DNA of 64,000 bases from Falsihalocynthiibacter halioticoli. Its GTDB lineage: Bacteria > Pseudomonadota > Alphaproteobacteria > Rhodobacterales > Rhodobacteraceae. Numbering within the stretch: position 1 is the stretch's first letter; each line of letters opens with the position of its first letter. A program made the position numbers and the translations under genes. Shown here piece by piece: positions 9,430 through 17,790 of the stretch. The stretch is from NCBI RefSeq assembly GCF_025802015.1, contig NZ_JAOYFC010000002.1:62001-126000 (forward strand), written 5' to 3'. The notes below the pieces were generated by a model. That model was given only the letters and a program-made list of their open reading frames with translations, was not told the origin of the DNA and did not search any database.

Positions 9430-10605
9430 CTACCCCAACAACGTTGGAGGATTGTCCGGATCCTCAAGGCCCATCTCTGTCAGCAAAATTCGGTTCACCT
9501 TGTGAACGTCAAAGGTTCTCTCTGCATGCGCACGTCCCGAAGCACCCATTTGAATTGCTAGATCCGGAGCGCTGATAAATTTCTCCATTGCATCTGCTAA
9601 AGCTGCATCATCTCCCGTCGGAACGATAAAACCGTCTTCTTGATCGGTGATGCTATGCGCACACCCAGGCATATCCGACGTAATCACAGCCCGCCCAGAG
9701 GACATTGCCTCCAATATCGACCGCGGAATTCCCTCGCGATACATCGAAGGCAGCACCATCACGGAACAATCCGCAAGATATGGCTTCACATCCTTCGTTG
9801 CACCAAGGTAGTTGATCGTCCCTTCCCTGATCCAACCGTCTAGCTGTTCTTGAGTGATCCCGTCAGGGTTGGGGTCCATCGGGCCAAGCAGGTTCGCTTC
9901 AAATTCCAGCCCCTTCGCCTTGAGCCGCGCCGCAGCAGCAACGAATACACGCACGCCTTTACTCTTAAGCAAACGCGCAATCATCAAAAACTTGATCGGC
10001 GCGACAGATGGCACCGTATCCTTGTAGAGCGCCACATCAACGCCCGATCCGGGCACCTCCTGCACTGGCGTAGAGGGCGGAACCAATCGGAAATCTCGCA
10101 AATCCTCGGTTTCTTTTGGATTGTAGGTGAAGGCGCGTATCATTCCCTTGGATGACAAACGATAGAGGTAAATCGCGATCTGGCGCACCAGCCATTGCTT
10201 GCCGCGCGGCTGTTCGTTCAAGAACGCATAGCCCAACCCGGTAAACAGCCCGAACCGGCGTGGAACACCCGCCATGCGTGCCGCCAGGTTCGCGTACACG
10301 ATGGGCTTCGCGGTATATGGAACAATAACATCTGGCTTGAACGCTTTGAAAATACTCCGCAATTCGTGAATCGTCTGCAAGTCCCTCACAGGGTTCAGCC
10401 CTGCGCGATCCATCGCAAAACGCTTCGTCTGAATTCCATATGCCGCGAGTGTCTCTATTGTCTCGGGCTCAAATTCCGGCGCGAGAGCGAGCACTTCGTG
10501 GCCGTTGGCCACCATGCGCTTCAAAAGCTCAAGCCGGAAATTAACCAGCGATGTCCCCAAACTCGCAATTACTGCGATTTTCCGACCTGAATAATCTTGT
10601 TTCAT
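9430..10605 (-). CDS. GT4-family glycosyltransferase
   Basis: The 391-residue protein opens with a GT-B acceptor domain (SLGTSLVNFRLELLKRM). The donor half holds the EX7E motif EGIPRSILE and a following SSGRAVITSDMPGC. Its closest recognisable type is the PglA/capsular N-acetylgalactosaminyltransferase group of GT4. It should add one sugar to the lipid-linked repeat unit in the cytoplasm. The gene is transcribed towards the flippase gene and is divergent from the next glycosyltransferase over a 264-base spacer. The stop lies 101 bases from the flippase stop. Specificity is not determinable. Confidence 0.84.
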   Translation of the reverse strand: MKQDYSGRKIAVIASLGTSLVNFRLELLKRMVANGHEVLALAPEFEPETIETLAAYGIQTKRFAMDRAGLNPVRDLQTIHELRSIFKAFKPDVIVPYTAKPIVYANLAARMAGVPRRFGLFTGLGYAFLNEQPRGKQWLVRQIAIYLYRLSSKGMIRAFTYNPKETEDLRDFRLVPPSTPVQEVPGSGVDVALYKDTVPSVAPIKFLMIARLLKSKGVRVFVAAAARLKAKGLEFEANLLGPMDPNPDGITQEQLDGWIREGTINYLGATKDVKPYLADCSVMVLPSMYREGIPRSILEAMSSGRAVITSDMPGCAHSITDQEDGFIVPTGDDAALADAMEKFISAPDLAIQMGASGRAHAERTFDVHKVNRILLTEMGLEDPDNPPTLLG

Positions 10606-10869
10606 AAATTCTTTCGTCTGGCATCTCTGCCAACTGGTTACTGCGCGAATACATCAAAACTATGACCAGCCCCCAATACGGCCCGACCAACTTGATCTGT
10701 ATTAGCAAAACCACGATGCACGCAAAAGATTTTTATGACAAAGCCTTAGCTTGATTTGTCGCCCGAGTTCGCACAATCTGCCCAAGCAATCGGCGGCATT
10801 TTAAGCTCCGGTTCATATTTGTAACGTTATTGTTTTTGCCCGCGTTTCGCGACCAGCCAGGATTATTGT

Positions 10870-12084
10870 ATGCCCGTGGGACCGCCAATTTCCGACCCTA
10901 GCAAGATCAACGTTTTGTTTCCCTATGTGGGAGGCGACGATTTTGGGGGCAGCCATATTTCCTCATTGAAACTTGTGGAGATGCTCAATGACAGCGGCAC
11001 ATTCAACGCTATTGTCGGTCTACATCGCCCAACGGGGAAGTTCCCCGATTTTCTCGCAGATCAAGGTGTACCGTTCACCGAATTGCCTTTTCCCGATCTG
11101 ATTGAACCACAAGCAAAAACCAGTAAATCAAATCCTCGAAATGTTGCGGATTTCACATTAAAATCCGCACCTAAGATGCTAAAATACATAAATAATAATT
11201 CAATCGATATCGTTCACACCAATGACGGCCGGATGCACCTGAATTGGTGTATTCCGACCAAACTGTCGCGCGCCGAGTTTGTTTGGCATCATCGTGGCGA
11301 TCCAACAGCGAAAGCCACCAACCTCCTTGCCCCGCTCTTTGCCAACGAGATCATCACGGTCTCGCAATTTGCCAAGCCAAGCCGTCCAATCCGCAACATC
11401 GATCACAAATGGAGCGTGGTACACTCGCCCTTTTCCATTCCCGAAACCGTGGATCGCGACGCCGCAAAAGCCGCTCTATTAAGCGAACTCGGCCTTCCCG
11501 CTGGCACGCGTATTTTGGGCTATTTCGGCGAGCTAATCGAACGCAAGCGCCCCGTTTACTTTGCTGAAATCGTTGCAGAATACGTCAAGGCCTATCCTGA
11601 TGATCCGGTGGTTGGCATCGTTGCCGGCGCCGTACCAACGGGCGCACGCAAGCTAGATCAAGAAATGCGAACGCGGGCCGAAGAATTGGGGATCTCCGAC
11701 AAGATCATCGAACTTGGCTTCCGCAGCCCTATTGAGCCCATCATGGCTGCGACCGACATCCTCATTGTCTCGGCCTTAAACGAACCCTTTGGGCGAACGC
11801 TTTGCGAGTCCATGCATCTCGGCACTGCCGTTGTGGCAACTGATCATGGTGGAAATCCCGAGGCAATTACGCACGGCGAAACCGGTTATCTTGTTGATCC
11901 ATTCAAGCCCGAAGCTTTTGTAGAGCCGATCCGCAAGCTTCTGACGAACAACGCGAAGTTCACGCGCATTACCGAAGCCGCTCGCGAACGGGCGCTTCGC
12001 GAATATACGATGGAAACGCACTTGAATGGCGTCCTCGCCGCCTACAACCGATTACCGAAGGCAGGTAAGAAACTACAGCCGTAA
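10870..12084 (+). CDS. GT4-family glycosyltransferase
   Basis: The 404-residue protein has an N-terminal domain with GGDDFGGSHIS, a motif like the glycine-rich acceptor loop of GT-B enzymes. The C-terminal half includes GYFGELIERKRP and the donor motif EPFGRTLCE followed by GTAVVATDHGG. It is therefore a retaining GT4 enzyme, the third in the locus. It has its own upstream spacer, is separated from the arsenic operon by 192 bases, and probably marks the right edge of the polysaccharide locus. No membrane helix or signal peptide is seen. Confidence 0.84.
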   Translation: MPVGPPISDPSKINVLFPYVGGDDFGGSHISSLKLVEMLNDSGTFNAIVGLHRPTGKFPDFLADQGVPFTELPFPDLIEPQAKTSKSNPRNVADFTLKSAPKMLKYINNNSIDIVHTNDGRMHLNWCIPTKLSRAEFVWHHRGDPTAKATNLLAPLFANEIITVSQFAKPSRPIRNIDHKWSVVHSPFSIPETVDRDAAKAALLSELGLPAGTRILGYFGELIERKRPVYFAEIVAEYVKAYPDDPVVGIVAGAVPTGARKLDQEMRTRAEELGISDKIIELGFRSPIEPIMAATDILIVSALNEPFGRTLCESMHLGTAVVATDHGGNPEAITHGETGYLVDPFKPEAFVEPIRKLLTNNAKFTRITEAARERALREYTMETHLNGVLAAYNRLPKAGKKLQP

Positions 12085-12255
12085 GTGGTTTCATTCGAAA
12101 CAACTGCTTCGGTCAATGGGTCTGTTAGGCGCCTCGTCGGACTTCGATCTCTATACAGGCTCGCATTTCTGCGATGCTCTTCTCCTTTAGCAAATTCTGC
12201 GCCCCAACTTTGACTGTCATAGATAATTTACAAAAACTTCACTTGAGTATCATAC

Positions 12256-12285
12256 TATTTCCTATATTCATGAAATATGGAAATA
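12256..12285 (+). promoter_or_regulatory. Candidate ArsR operator overlapping the arsRC start codon
   Basis: A perfect 7-base inverted repeat, TATTTCC and GGAAATA, with an imperfectly symmetric centre (TATATT...AAATAT), spans the ATG at 12277. ArsR-family repressors bind AT-rich dyads near their own promoters, so this is a good autoregulatory site. A TACTAT at 12253-12258 could be the -10 element; if so, the leader is very short and has no evident ribosome site. Assignment is by symmetry and position only. Confidence 0.5.
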
Positions 12286-13107
12286 GATATTGCACAACAG
12301 CTCACAACGCTTGGTCATCCGCAACGCCTCTCGATCTTTAGGCTTCTCATGCGGCGGTATCCTGATCAGGTTCCGGCAGGAGAGATCGGTGACGCGCTCG
12401 GGCTAAAGCCAAGCACGCTCTCAACCTATCTTGCCAGTCTTCAGGCCTGCGGGCTTGTGAACCAGCGTCGCGCAGGAACTTCGCTGCGCTATACGGTTGC
12501 GATTGATCGGGCACGCGCGATGATCGATTTTCTTGCGTTAGATTGTTGCCGCGGGCGGCCGGATATTTGCATAAATTTCGGCAGTGAACATACTGAACAA
12601 AAAAAGAAATTTAACGTTCTGTTTCTCTGCACCCGCAATTCCGCTCGCTCGATCTTTGCCGAGTCAATTCTAACAAAACTCGCCTCTGACAGGTTCAACG
12701 TCTATTCAGCCGGCACGCAACCGAGCGGCGATCTCCCAAGTGAAACCATCCAAACCCTTGTTCACAACGGCCATAGCGTTGCAAACCATCGTTCAAAATC
12801 CCTCGCCGAGTTTCCGGACAATGATGCACCCGTGATGGATTTCGTTTTTACCGTCTGTGACAAAGCCGCAAACGAAGAGTGTCCGGTTTGGGAAGGGCAA
12901 CCCATCAGCGCCCATTGGGGCATTCCTGATCCGGTTCATACAGACGGCACGGACGCAGAGAAAACACTTGCGTTTCAAACAGCTTACAACCGAATTCTCA
13001 ACCGCCTCCGAGCCTTCACACAACTCCCGCTCGCCTCGTTTGATCGCATCTCGCTTCAGAATGCGGTCGATCGGATTGCAGATATTTCAACGGACAAAGA
13101 CGAATGA
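12277..13107 (+). CDS. ArsR repressor fused to LMW-phosphatase-type arsenate reductase
   Basis: The 276-residue protein has two domains. Residues 1-95 form an ArsR winged helix (HPQRLSIFRLL; recognition helix KPSTLSTYLASL), ending in Cys90, Cys91 and Cys98, a probable As(III) sensor. Residues 112-255 form a low-molecular-weight phosphatase-fold ArsC with P-loop Cys118-X5-Arg124, redox cysteines 194 and 202, and a general-acid Asp at about 218 in GIPDP. All residues needed for thioredoxin-type arsenate reduction appear present. It would reduce As(V) to As(III) and repress its own operon. Its stop overlaps the GAPDH start. No arsenite pump follows, which is unusual for an operon with a reductase. 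Confidence 0.88.
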   Translation: MEIDIAQQLTTLGHPQRLSIFRLLMRRYPDQVPAGEIGDALGLKPSTLSTYLASLQACGLVNQRRAGTSLRYTVAIDRARAMIDFLALDCCRGRPDICINFGSEHTEQKKKFNVLFLCTRNSARSIFAESILTKLASDRFNVYSAGTQPSGDLPSETIQTLVHNGHSVANHRSKSLAEFPDNDAPVMDFVFTVCDKAANEECPVWEGQPISAHWGIPDPVHTDGTDAEKTLAFQTAYNRILNRLRAFTQLPLASFDRISLQNAVDRIADISTDKDE

Positions 13108-14102
13108 CAACATACGCCCTAAATGGCCTTGGCCGCATCGGAAAACTTGCGCTTCAGGCGCTCATCGAACGGGGCATCACGCCCCTTTGGATCAACGACG
13201 CGGTTGGTGATGCCGAGATGCACGCGCACTTGCTTGAGTTTGATACGGTGCATGGCCGCTGGGATGCGAATATTGGTGCGCGCGAAGGCGCCATAGCGAT
13301 CAACGGCACTGAAATTCCGTTACACAACACCAAAGAGCTTGCTGATCTGCCGCTTGATGGGGTTGATGTCGTTCTGGATTGCACGGGCGTCTTTAAAACC
13401 GAGGCCAAGCTCGCCCCGTATTTTGCTGCGGGCGTGAAGAAGGTCGTTGTCTCTGCGCCGGTCAAAGATGGACCAACGGCCAATATCGTCTTTGGTGTGA
13501 ATAACGATGTCTATGATCCACAGCAGCACAACATCATCACAGCCGCAAGCTGCACTACGAATTGTATCGCGCCGGTGGTCAAGGTTCTGCATGAGTCAAT
13601 CGGTATCAATCACGGTTCCATCACAACCATCCACGATGTGACCAACACGCAAACCATTGTTGACCGCCCAGCCAAGGACCTGCGCCGCGCACGCTCCGCG
13701 CTTAACTCGCTCATCCCGACCACAACCGGCAGCGCCACTGCAATCACGCTGATCTACCCAGACCTCAAAGGGAAGCTCAACGGCCACGCCGTGCGGGTTC
13801 CGTTGCTCAACGCATCCCTCACCGATTGTGTGTTTGAGCTCAAACGAAAAACCACAGCCGAGGAAGTGAACACCCTATTTGAAGAGGCCGCACATGGTCC
13901 GCTCGAAGGGATCTTGGGATATGAGACCCGCCCGCTTGTGTCTGCTGATTTCACCAATGACCGTCGGTCCGGTATCGTGGATGCGCCCTCGACGATGGTG
14001 ATTAATGGCACACAGGTTAAGGTCTACGTCTGGTACGACAATGAAATGGGCTATGCGCATCGCTTCGTGGATGTGGCCGAGATGGTTGGTAAATCGCTAT
14101 GA
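13104..14102 (+). CDS. ArsJ-associated glyceraldehyde-3-phosphate dehydrogenase
   Basis: This 332-residue type I GAPDH has GLGRIGK for the dinucleotide, an acidic residue after the second strand (IND) that favours NAD, and the catalytic cysteine in ASCTTNC. The usual YTNDQ segment is VTNTQ here, as seen in the arsenic-linked subfamily. In that system the enzyme uses arsenate in place of phosphate to make 1-arseno-3-phosphoglycerate, which ArsJ exports. Overlaps of four bases with both neighbours tie it to the arsenic operon rather than to glycolysis. A central glycolytic role cannot be excluded by sequence but is unlikely. Confidence 0.88.
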   Translation: MTTYALNGLGRIGKLALQALIERGITPLWINDAVGDAEMHAHLLEFDTVHGRWDANIGAREGAIAINGTEIPLHNTKELADLPLDGVDVVLDCTGVFKTEAKLAPYFAAGVKKVVVSAPVKDGPTANIVFGVNNDVYDPQQHNIITAASCTTNCIAPVVKVLHESIGINHGSITTIHDVTNTQTIVDRPAKDLRRARSALNSLIPTTTGSATAITLIYPDLKGKLNGHAVRVPLLNASLTDCVFELKRKTTAEEVNTLFEEAAHGPLEGILGYETRPLVSADFTNDRRSGIVDAPSTMVINGTQVKVYVWYDNEMGYAHRFVDVAEMVGKSL

Positions 14103-15373
14103 GCACGCCGAATGGAGCCAAGGCCTATGTCGCTGTAACCGCCTCTTACTGGGCTTTTATGCTGACGGATGGCGCCCTGCGGATGCTGGTATTATTGCAT
14201 TTCCATACGCTCGGCTTCTCGCCGATCCAGCTCGCGTGGCTCTTTGTTCTCTATGAAATCGCTGGGATCGTCACCAACCTTTCGGCGGGCTGGATTGCGG
14301 CACGCTTCGGGTTGACGTCAACGCTCTATGCCGGGCTTTCATTTCAGATCATCGCGTTAATCGCTCTCGCGCAGCTTGACCCAAGTTGGAGCGCGGGGTT
14401 CTCCGTTGCCTATGTGGTTGCGGTGCAAGGGCTATCGGGGGTCGCCAAAGACCTATCCAAGATGTCGTCGAAATCGGCGGTCAAACTCCTTGCACCAGAA
14501 GCAGATGGCGGCTTGTTCCGCTGGGTGGCTTACCTCACGGGGTCAAAGAACGCGGTGAAGGGTCTTGGGTTCCTGCTCGGCGCGAGCCTCTTAGGGCTGA
14601 TCGGCTTTACGGCCTCTGTCTGGTTTATGGCGGCGGTTCTTGGCGTGATCCTCGTGGCGGTTCTGCTCTTTATGCCTTCGGGGCTCCCCAGAGGGCGCAA
14701 GAGCGCGAAGTTCTCCGAGGTCTTTTCGCGTAACCCGAATGTTAACTGGCTTTCCGGCGCGCGGCTTTTTCTATTCGGCGCGCGGGATGTCTGGTTTGTG
14801 GTGGGTATACCGATCTATTTTTACGCTGTGCTTTCAGACGGAACCGAAGACGGCAATCGCGCGACATTCTTCCTGATTGGCAGCTTTATGGCTCTTTGGA
14901 TCATCCTTTACGGTGGCGTTCAGGCCTTTGCCCCCAAATTGCTCCGCGCCAGAACCCGCCCTCCCGAAGAGCTTGTTCCAGAAGCGCGCGTTTGGGCCAC
15001 GCGGCTCTTTTTCGTGCCCTTGGTTCTTGCGATTGCCGCCTATCTATCGCCAACACCTGCACCGTGGCTCACCACGCTTTTGGTCATTGGGCTCTTGGTT
15101 TTTGGCGCAATATTTGCAGTGAATTCTTCGTTGCATTCATACTTGATCCTTGCCTTTACAAAATCAGACCGCGTGAGCCTTGATATCGGGTTTTACTACA
15201 TGGCGAACGCAGCAGGACGGCTGACAGGAACAATTCTGTCGGGGCTATCTTATCAATTCGGCGGGCTTGCACTTTGCCTAGGAACTGCAGCGGCAATGGT
15301 TGGGCTAAGTGCGATAATGGCAGGTCGACTCCGGCCCGACCCAAGTGAGAATGGAATAGAAGAATTTACATAG
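14099..15373 (+). CDS. arsJ: ArsJ organoarsenical efflux permease (MFS)
   Basis: The 424-residue protein is a major facilitator with about eleven to twelve helices. It shows the ArsJ-typical opening SYWAFMLTDGALRMLVLLHF and, in the central loop, KDLSKMSSKSAVK. ArsJ expels 1-arseno-3-phosphoglycerate, which then breaks down outside to arsenate and phosphoglycerate. The start overlaps the GAPDH stop by four bases, the standard gapdh-arsJ pairing. The operon probably ends here, since the next gene is 70 bases downstream with its own ribosome site, although no clear terminator hairpin was found. Confidence 0.9.
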   Translation: MSTPNGAKAYVAVTASYWAFMLTDGALRMLVLLHFHTLGFSPIQLAWLFVLYEIAGIVTNLSAGWIAARFGLTSTLYAGLSFQIIALIALAQLDPSWSAGFSVAYVVAVQGLSGVAKDLSKMSSKSAVKLLAPEADGGLFRWVAYLTGSKNAVKGLGFLLGASLLGLIGFTASVWFMAAVLGVILVAVLLFMPSGLPRGRKSAKFSEVFSRNPNVNWLSGARLFLFGARDVWFVVGIPIYFYAVLSDGTEDGNRATFFLIGSFMALWIILYGGVQAFAPKLLRARTRPPEELVPEARVWATRLFFVPLVLAIAAYLSPTPAPWLTTLLVIGLLVFGAIFAVNSSLHSYLILAFTKSDRVSLDIGFYYMANAAGRLTGTILSGLSYQFGGLALCLGTAAAMVGLSAIMAGRLRPDPSENGIEEFT

Positions 15374-15442
15374 CCGGATCGCCCCCCTAGGCTGTGGCCA
15401 AACGGGTATTTCCCCGACGCCAATTAAAACAGCAGGATAGTC

Positions 15443-15736
15443 ATGTTAACAATCATCGCCCATATTCACGCCAACACGGATGCGGTTGATCAAGTAAAGT
15501 CAGAGCTTCAGAAAATGGTCGCGCCGACGCTCGCGGAAAAGGGCTGTATCGCTTACGATCTGCACCAAAATAACGACGATCCGGCACATTTCTTTTTCTA
15601 TGAAACATGGGAAACGCGCGATCTATGGCAGGATCATATGAATTCGGCGCACATCGCCGCGTTTAAAGAAGCAACAGAGGGCCTAGTGCGCGAAGTTTCG
15701 GTTTTTGAATTGTCCAAGGTTCCGCACAACGGGTGA
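15443..15736 (+). CDS. Antibiotic-biosynthesis-monooxygenase (ABM/YgiN-like) family protein
   Basis: The 97-residue protein is a single ferredoxin-like ABM domain (PF03992). It begins LTIIAHI, then has the conserved KGCIAYDLHQN and FFFYETWETRD segments and a C-terminal strand with VFELSKV. Family members include quinol monooxygenase YgiN and LsrG; many work without a cofactor as dimers. A ribosome site (CAGGA) precedes the ATG. It is followed 26 bases later by a glutathione-transferase-like gene, so the two probably act together in redox or quinone handling. The substrate is unknown. Confidence 0.75.
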   Translation: MLTIIAHIHANTDAVDQVKSELQKMVAPTLAEKGCIAYDLHQNNDDPAHFFFYETWETRDLWQDHMNSAHIAAFKEATEGLVREVSVFELSKVPHNG

Positions 15737-15762
15737 TGTTCCGTTTCTGAAAGGCTAATTAT

Positions 15763-16560
15763 ATGTCCGCCACAATTGACGTTTACCACATTCCTGTTTG
15801 CCCGTTCTCGCAACGGCTTGAAATCCTGCTCTCGCTCAAAGGACAGAAGGAAGCCGTTAACTTTCACGTGGTGGACATCACCAAGCCGCGCGACGCAAGC
15901 CTTCTTGCCAAAACCGATGGCACAACCGCGCTGCCGGTATTGGAAACATCTGATGGCGATATCCTCAAGGAAAGCCTCGTTATCCTGCGGTATATCGACG
16001 AAATGTTTGGCGCGCCCATTCGCCAGAAAGATCCGCTCGCCCACGCCGTCGAGAACATGCTCATTGCAAAAGAAGGGCCGTTCACAATGGCCGGATACTT
16101 CTTTGTGATGAACCAAGACCAATCGGAGCGGCAAGCGCATCTCGACAAGCTTCTTGGCATCTATCGCGATATCAACACGTTCCTAAACCGACACGCGCCT
16201 GAAGGGCCGTTCCTGTTTGAGGACTTCGGATTAGTTGAAGCGGTATTTACCCCGATGTTTATGCGGTTTTGGTTTCTTGAGTATTATGAGGATTTCGCGC
16301 TGCCCGATGGACCGGACTATGCCCGTGTGGCTGCGTGGCGTAACGCCTGCCTTGCGCATCCAGCCGCACAGCAGGTCTGCAAAGAAGAAATCGTAAAGCT
16401 CTACTTTGATTATGCGCTTGGCTATGGCAACGGGGCGCTGCCAGAAGGACGGAAAGTTTCGAGTTTTGTGTTTGAGCCGGATTGGCCAGAGCGCCCATGG
16501 CCGCCACAAGATAAATACACCGCCCGACCAAGCGACGCGGAGCTAGGCCTTTTGCGGTAA
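15763..16560 (+). CDS. Glutathione S-transferase family protein with CPFSQR active site
   Basis: The 265-residue protein has an N-terminal thioredoxin-like domain with the active-site motif CPFSQR at about residues 11-16. The glutathione-binding ALPVLE and a KES turn follow, then an all-helical C-terminal domain. CPFSQR is the signature seen in dehydroascorbate reductases and CLIC/omega-class proteins, where the cysteine forms mixed disulfides, rather than in maleylacetoacetate isomerases. A glutaredoxin-like or dehydroascorbate-reductase-like role is therefore more likely than conjugation. It is convergent with fumarylacetoacetase and the two stops overlap by 18 bases, so it is not part of the homogentisate operon. 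Confidence 0.75.
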   Translation: MSATIDVYHIPVCPFSQRLEILLSLKGQKEAVNFHVVDITKPRDASLLAKTDGTTALPVLETSDGDILKESLVILRYIDEMFGAPIRQKDPLAHAVENMLIAKEGPFTMAGYFFVMNQDQSERQAHLDKLLGIYRDINTFLNRHAPEGPFLFEDFGLVEAVFTPMFMRFWFLEYYEDFALPDGPDYARVAAWRNACLAHPAAQQVCKEEIVKLYFDYALGYGNGALPEGRKVSSFVFEPDWPERPWPPQDKYTARPSDAELGLLR

Positions 16561-17784
16561 AGCTGGAAGCACTTTTCCCCGACATTCGCCAAAGCCGATC
16601 CGATACCCCTGCCCTTTTGCATGGCCGCGCAGCGTGAGCGTATCGCCCTCTTCGATAAAACTACGGGTACCGCCATTGATCGAAAAGGGTTCGGCCCCGT
16701 TCCAACTGAGTTCGAGCATTGAGCCGCGCGCGCTTTTCGTCGGCCCCGAAATCGTCCCTGATCCGAGCAAATCCCCCGCACGCATCGGACATCCACAGGC
16801 GCTATGGTGCGCGAGCTGCTGTGCGGCGGAATAGTAAAGCTCGCTGGCGTTGGTGTTCGCGATGATGGTCTCCGTGCCACCTTCTGGTTGCAGCGCAACT
16901 TCAAGCGCGATGTCGTAGGTCATCGGCCCATCATCCTGAAGATGCGGCAAGAGCGGCACCTCTCGTGCGGGCGGTGCGCAGCGGAACGGCTCCAATGCAG
17001 CGGACGAGATGATCCATGGGCTGATGCTGGTTGCGGTGGCCTTGCTCTGAAATGGTCCGAGGGGTTGGTATTCCCATGCTTGAATATCGCGCGCGGACCA
17101 ATCGTTGAGCAGCACATAGCCGAAAATATTCGCGAAAGCCTCCGTTACTGTAAGCGGCCCGTCCGAAGGCTGGCCAACCACCGCACCAAGTTCAAGCTCA
17201 ATGTCGAACTTAGCGGACGGCGCAAATCGCGGCGCATCATCCTCTAGACTTTTCACCTGCCCCCAAGGGCGGCGCACATCCGTGCCGCTTACAACCACAG
17301 ATGAGGCACGACCATTGTAGCCGATTGGAATGTGCAGCCAGTTGGGCGGTAGCGCGTTCTCTGCGCCCCGAAACATAGTGCCAACGTTGGTTGCGTGATG
17401 GCGACTGGCGTAAAAATCGGTGAATTCGGATACGCGAAATGGCATATGCAAGCGTACGTCGGCCAATGGAATGAGGAAACTCTGGAGCGCGCCCTCTTCT
17501 GCGCCTTCGGCAAACAAAGCGGTCAGCGCCACGCGCAGGTCATGCCACGCATCGCAACCAAGCGCCATAAAGTCGTTCCAAACACCAGTCTGCAACGTTC
17601 CTTGGAACGCCAAATGCCCTGCCCGTTCCAAGCCCGCAACATCAATCACAAACGCGCCAAGCGCTACGCCGCATCGATGCGTCTCATCGTCGAGCGAAAA
17701 CACCCCATAGGGCAGATTGTTTAGCGGAAAGTCCGCATCTGGCGCATTTGCGCTCTCAACCCATGATCTAAGAAGCCCGCTCAT
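16543..17784 (-). CDS. fahA: Fumarylacetoacetase
   Basis: The 413-residue protein matches the full length of fumarylacetoacetate hydrolase. The N-terminal SH3-like domain is followed by the beta-roll catalytic domain with metal-site and charge-relay motifs, for example YASRHHATNVGTMF and LGAVVGQPSDG, and LNDWSARDIQAWEY. It splits fumarylacetoacetate into fumarate and acetoacetate, the last step of tyrosine/phenylalanine/homogentisate breakdown. It follows hmgA by six bases on the same strand. The intermediate isomerase maiA is not in this window. It overlaps the convergent GST-like gene at its 3' end. Confidence 0.92.
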   Translation of the reverse strand: MSGLLRSWVESANAPDADFPLNNLPYGVFSLDDETHRCGVALGAFVIDVAGLERAGHLAFQGTLQTGVWNDFMALGCDAWHDLRVALTALFAEGAEEGALQSFLIPLADVRLHMPFRVSEFTDFYASRHHATNVGTMFRGAENALPPNWLHIPIGYNGRASSVVVSGTDVRRPWGQVKSLEDDAPRFAPSAKFDIELELGAVVGQPSDGPLTVTEAFANIFGYVLLNDWSARDIQAWEYQPLGPFQSKATATSISPWIISSAALEPFRCAPPAREVPLLPHLQDDGPMTYDIALEVALQPEGGTETIIANTNASELYYSAAQQLAHHSACGCPMRAGDLLGSGTISGPTKSARGSMLELSWNGAEPFSINGGTRSFIEEGDTLTLRGHAKGQGYRIGFGECRGKVLPALPQKA

Positions 17785-17790
17785 CGATGC

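Noticed and set aside
15763..16560. GST-like gene as maleylacetoacetate isomerase for the hmgA-fahA pathway
   Set aside because: The active site is CPFSQR, not the SSxxxR type of the isomerase, and the gene is convergent with fahA.
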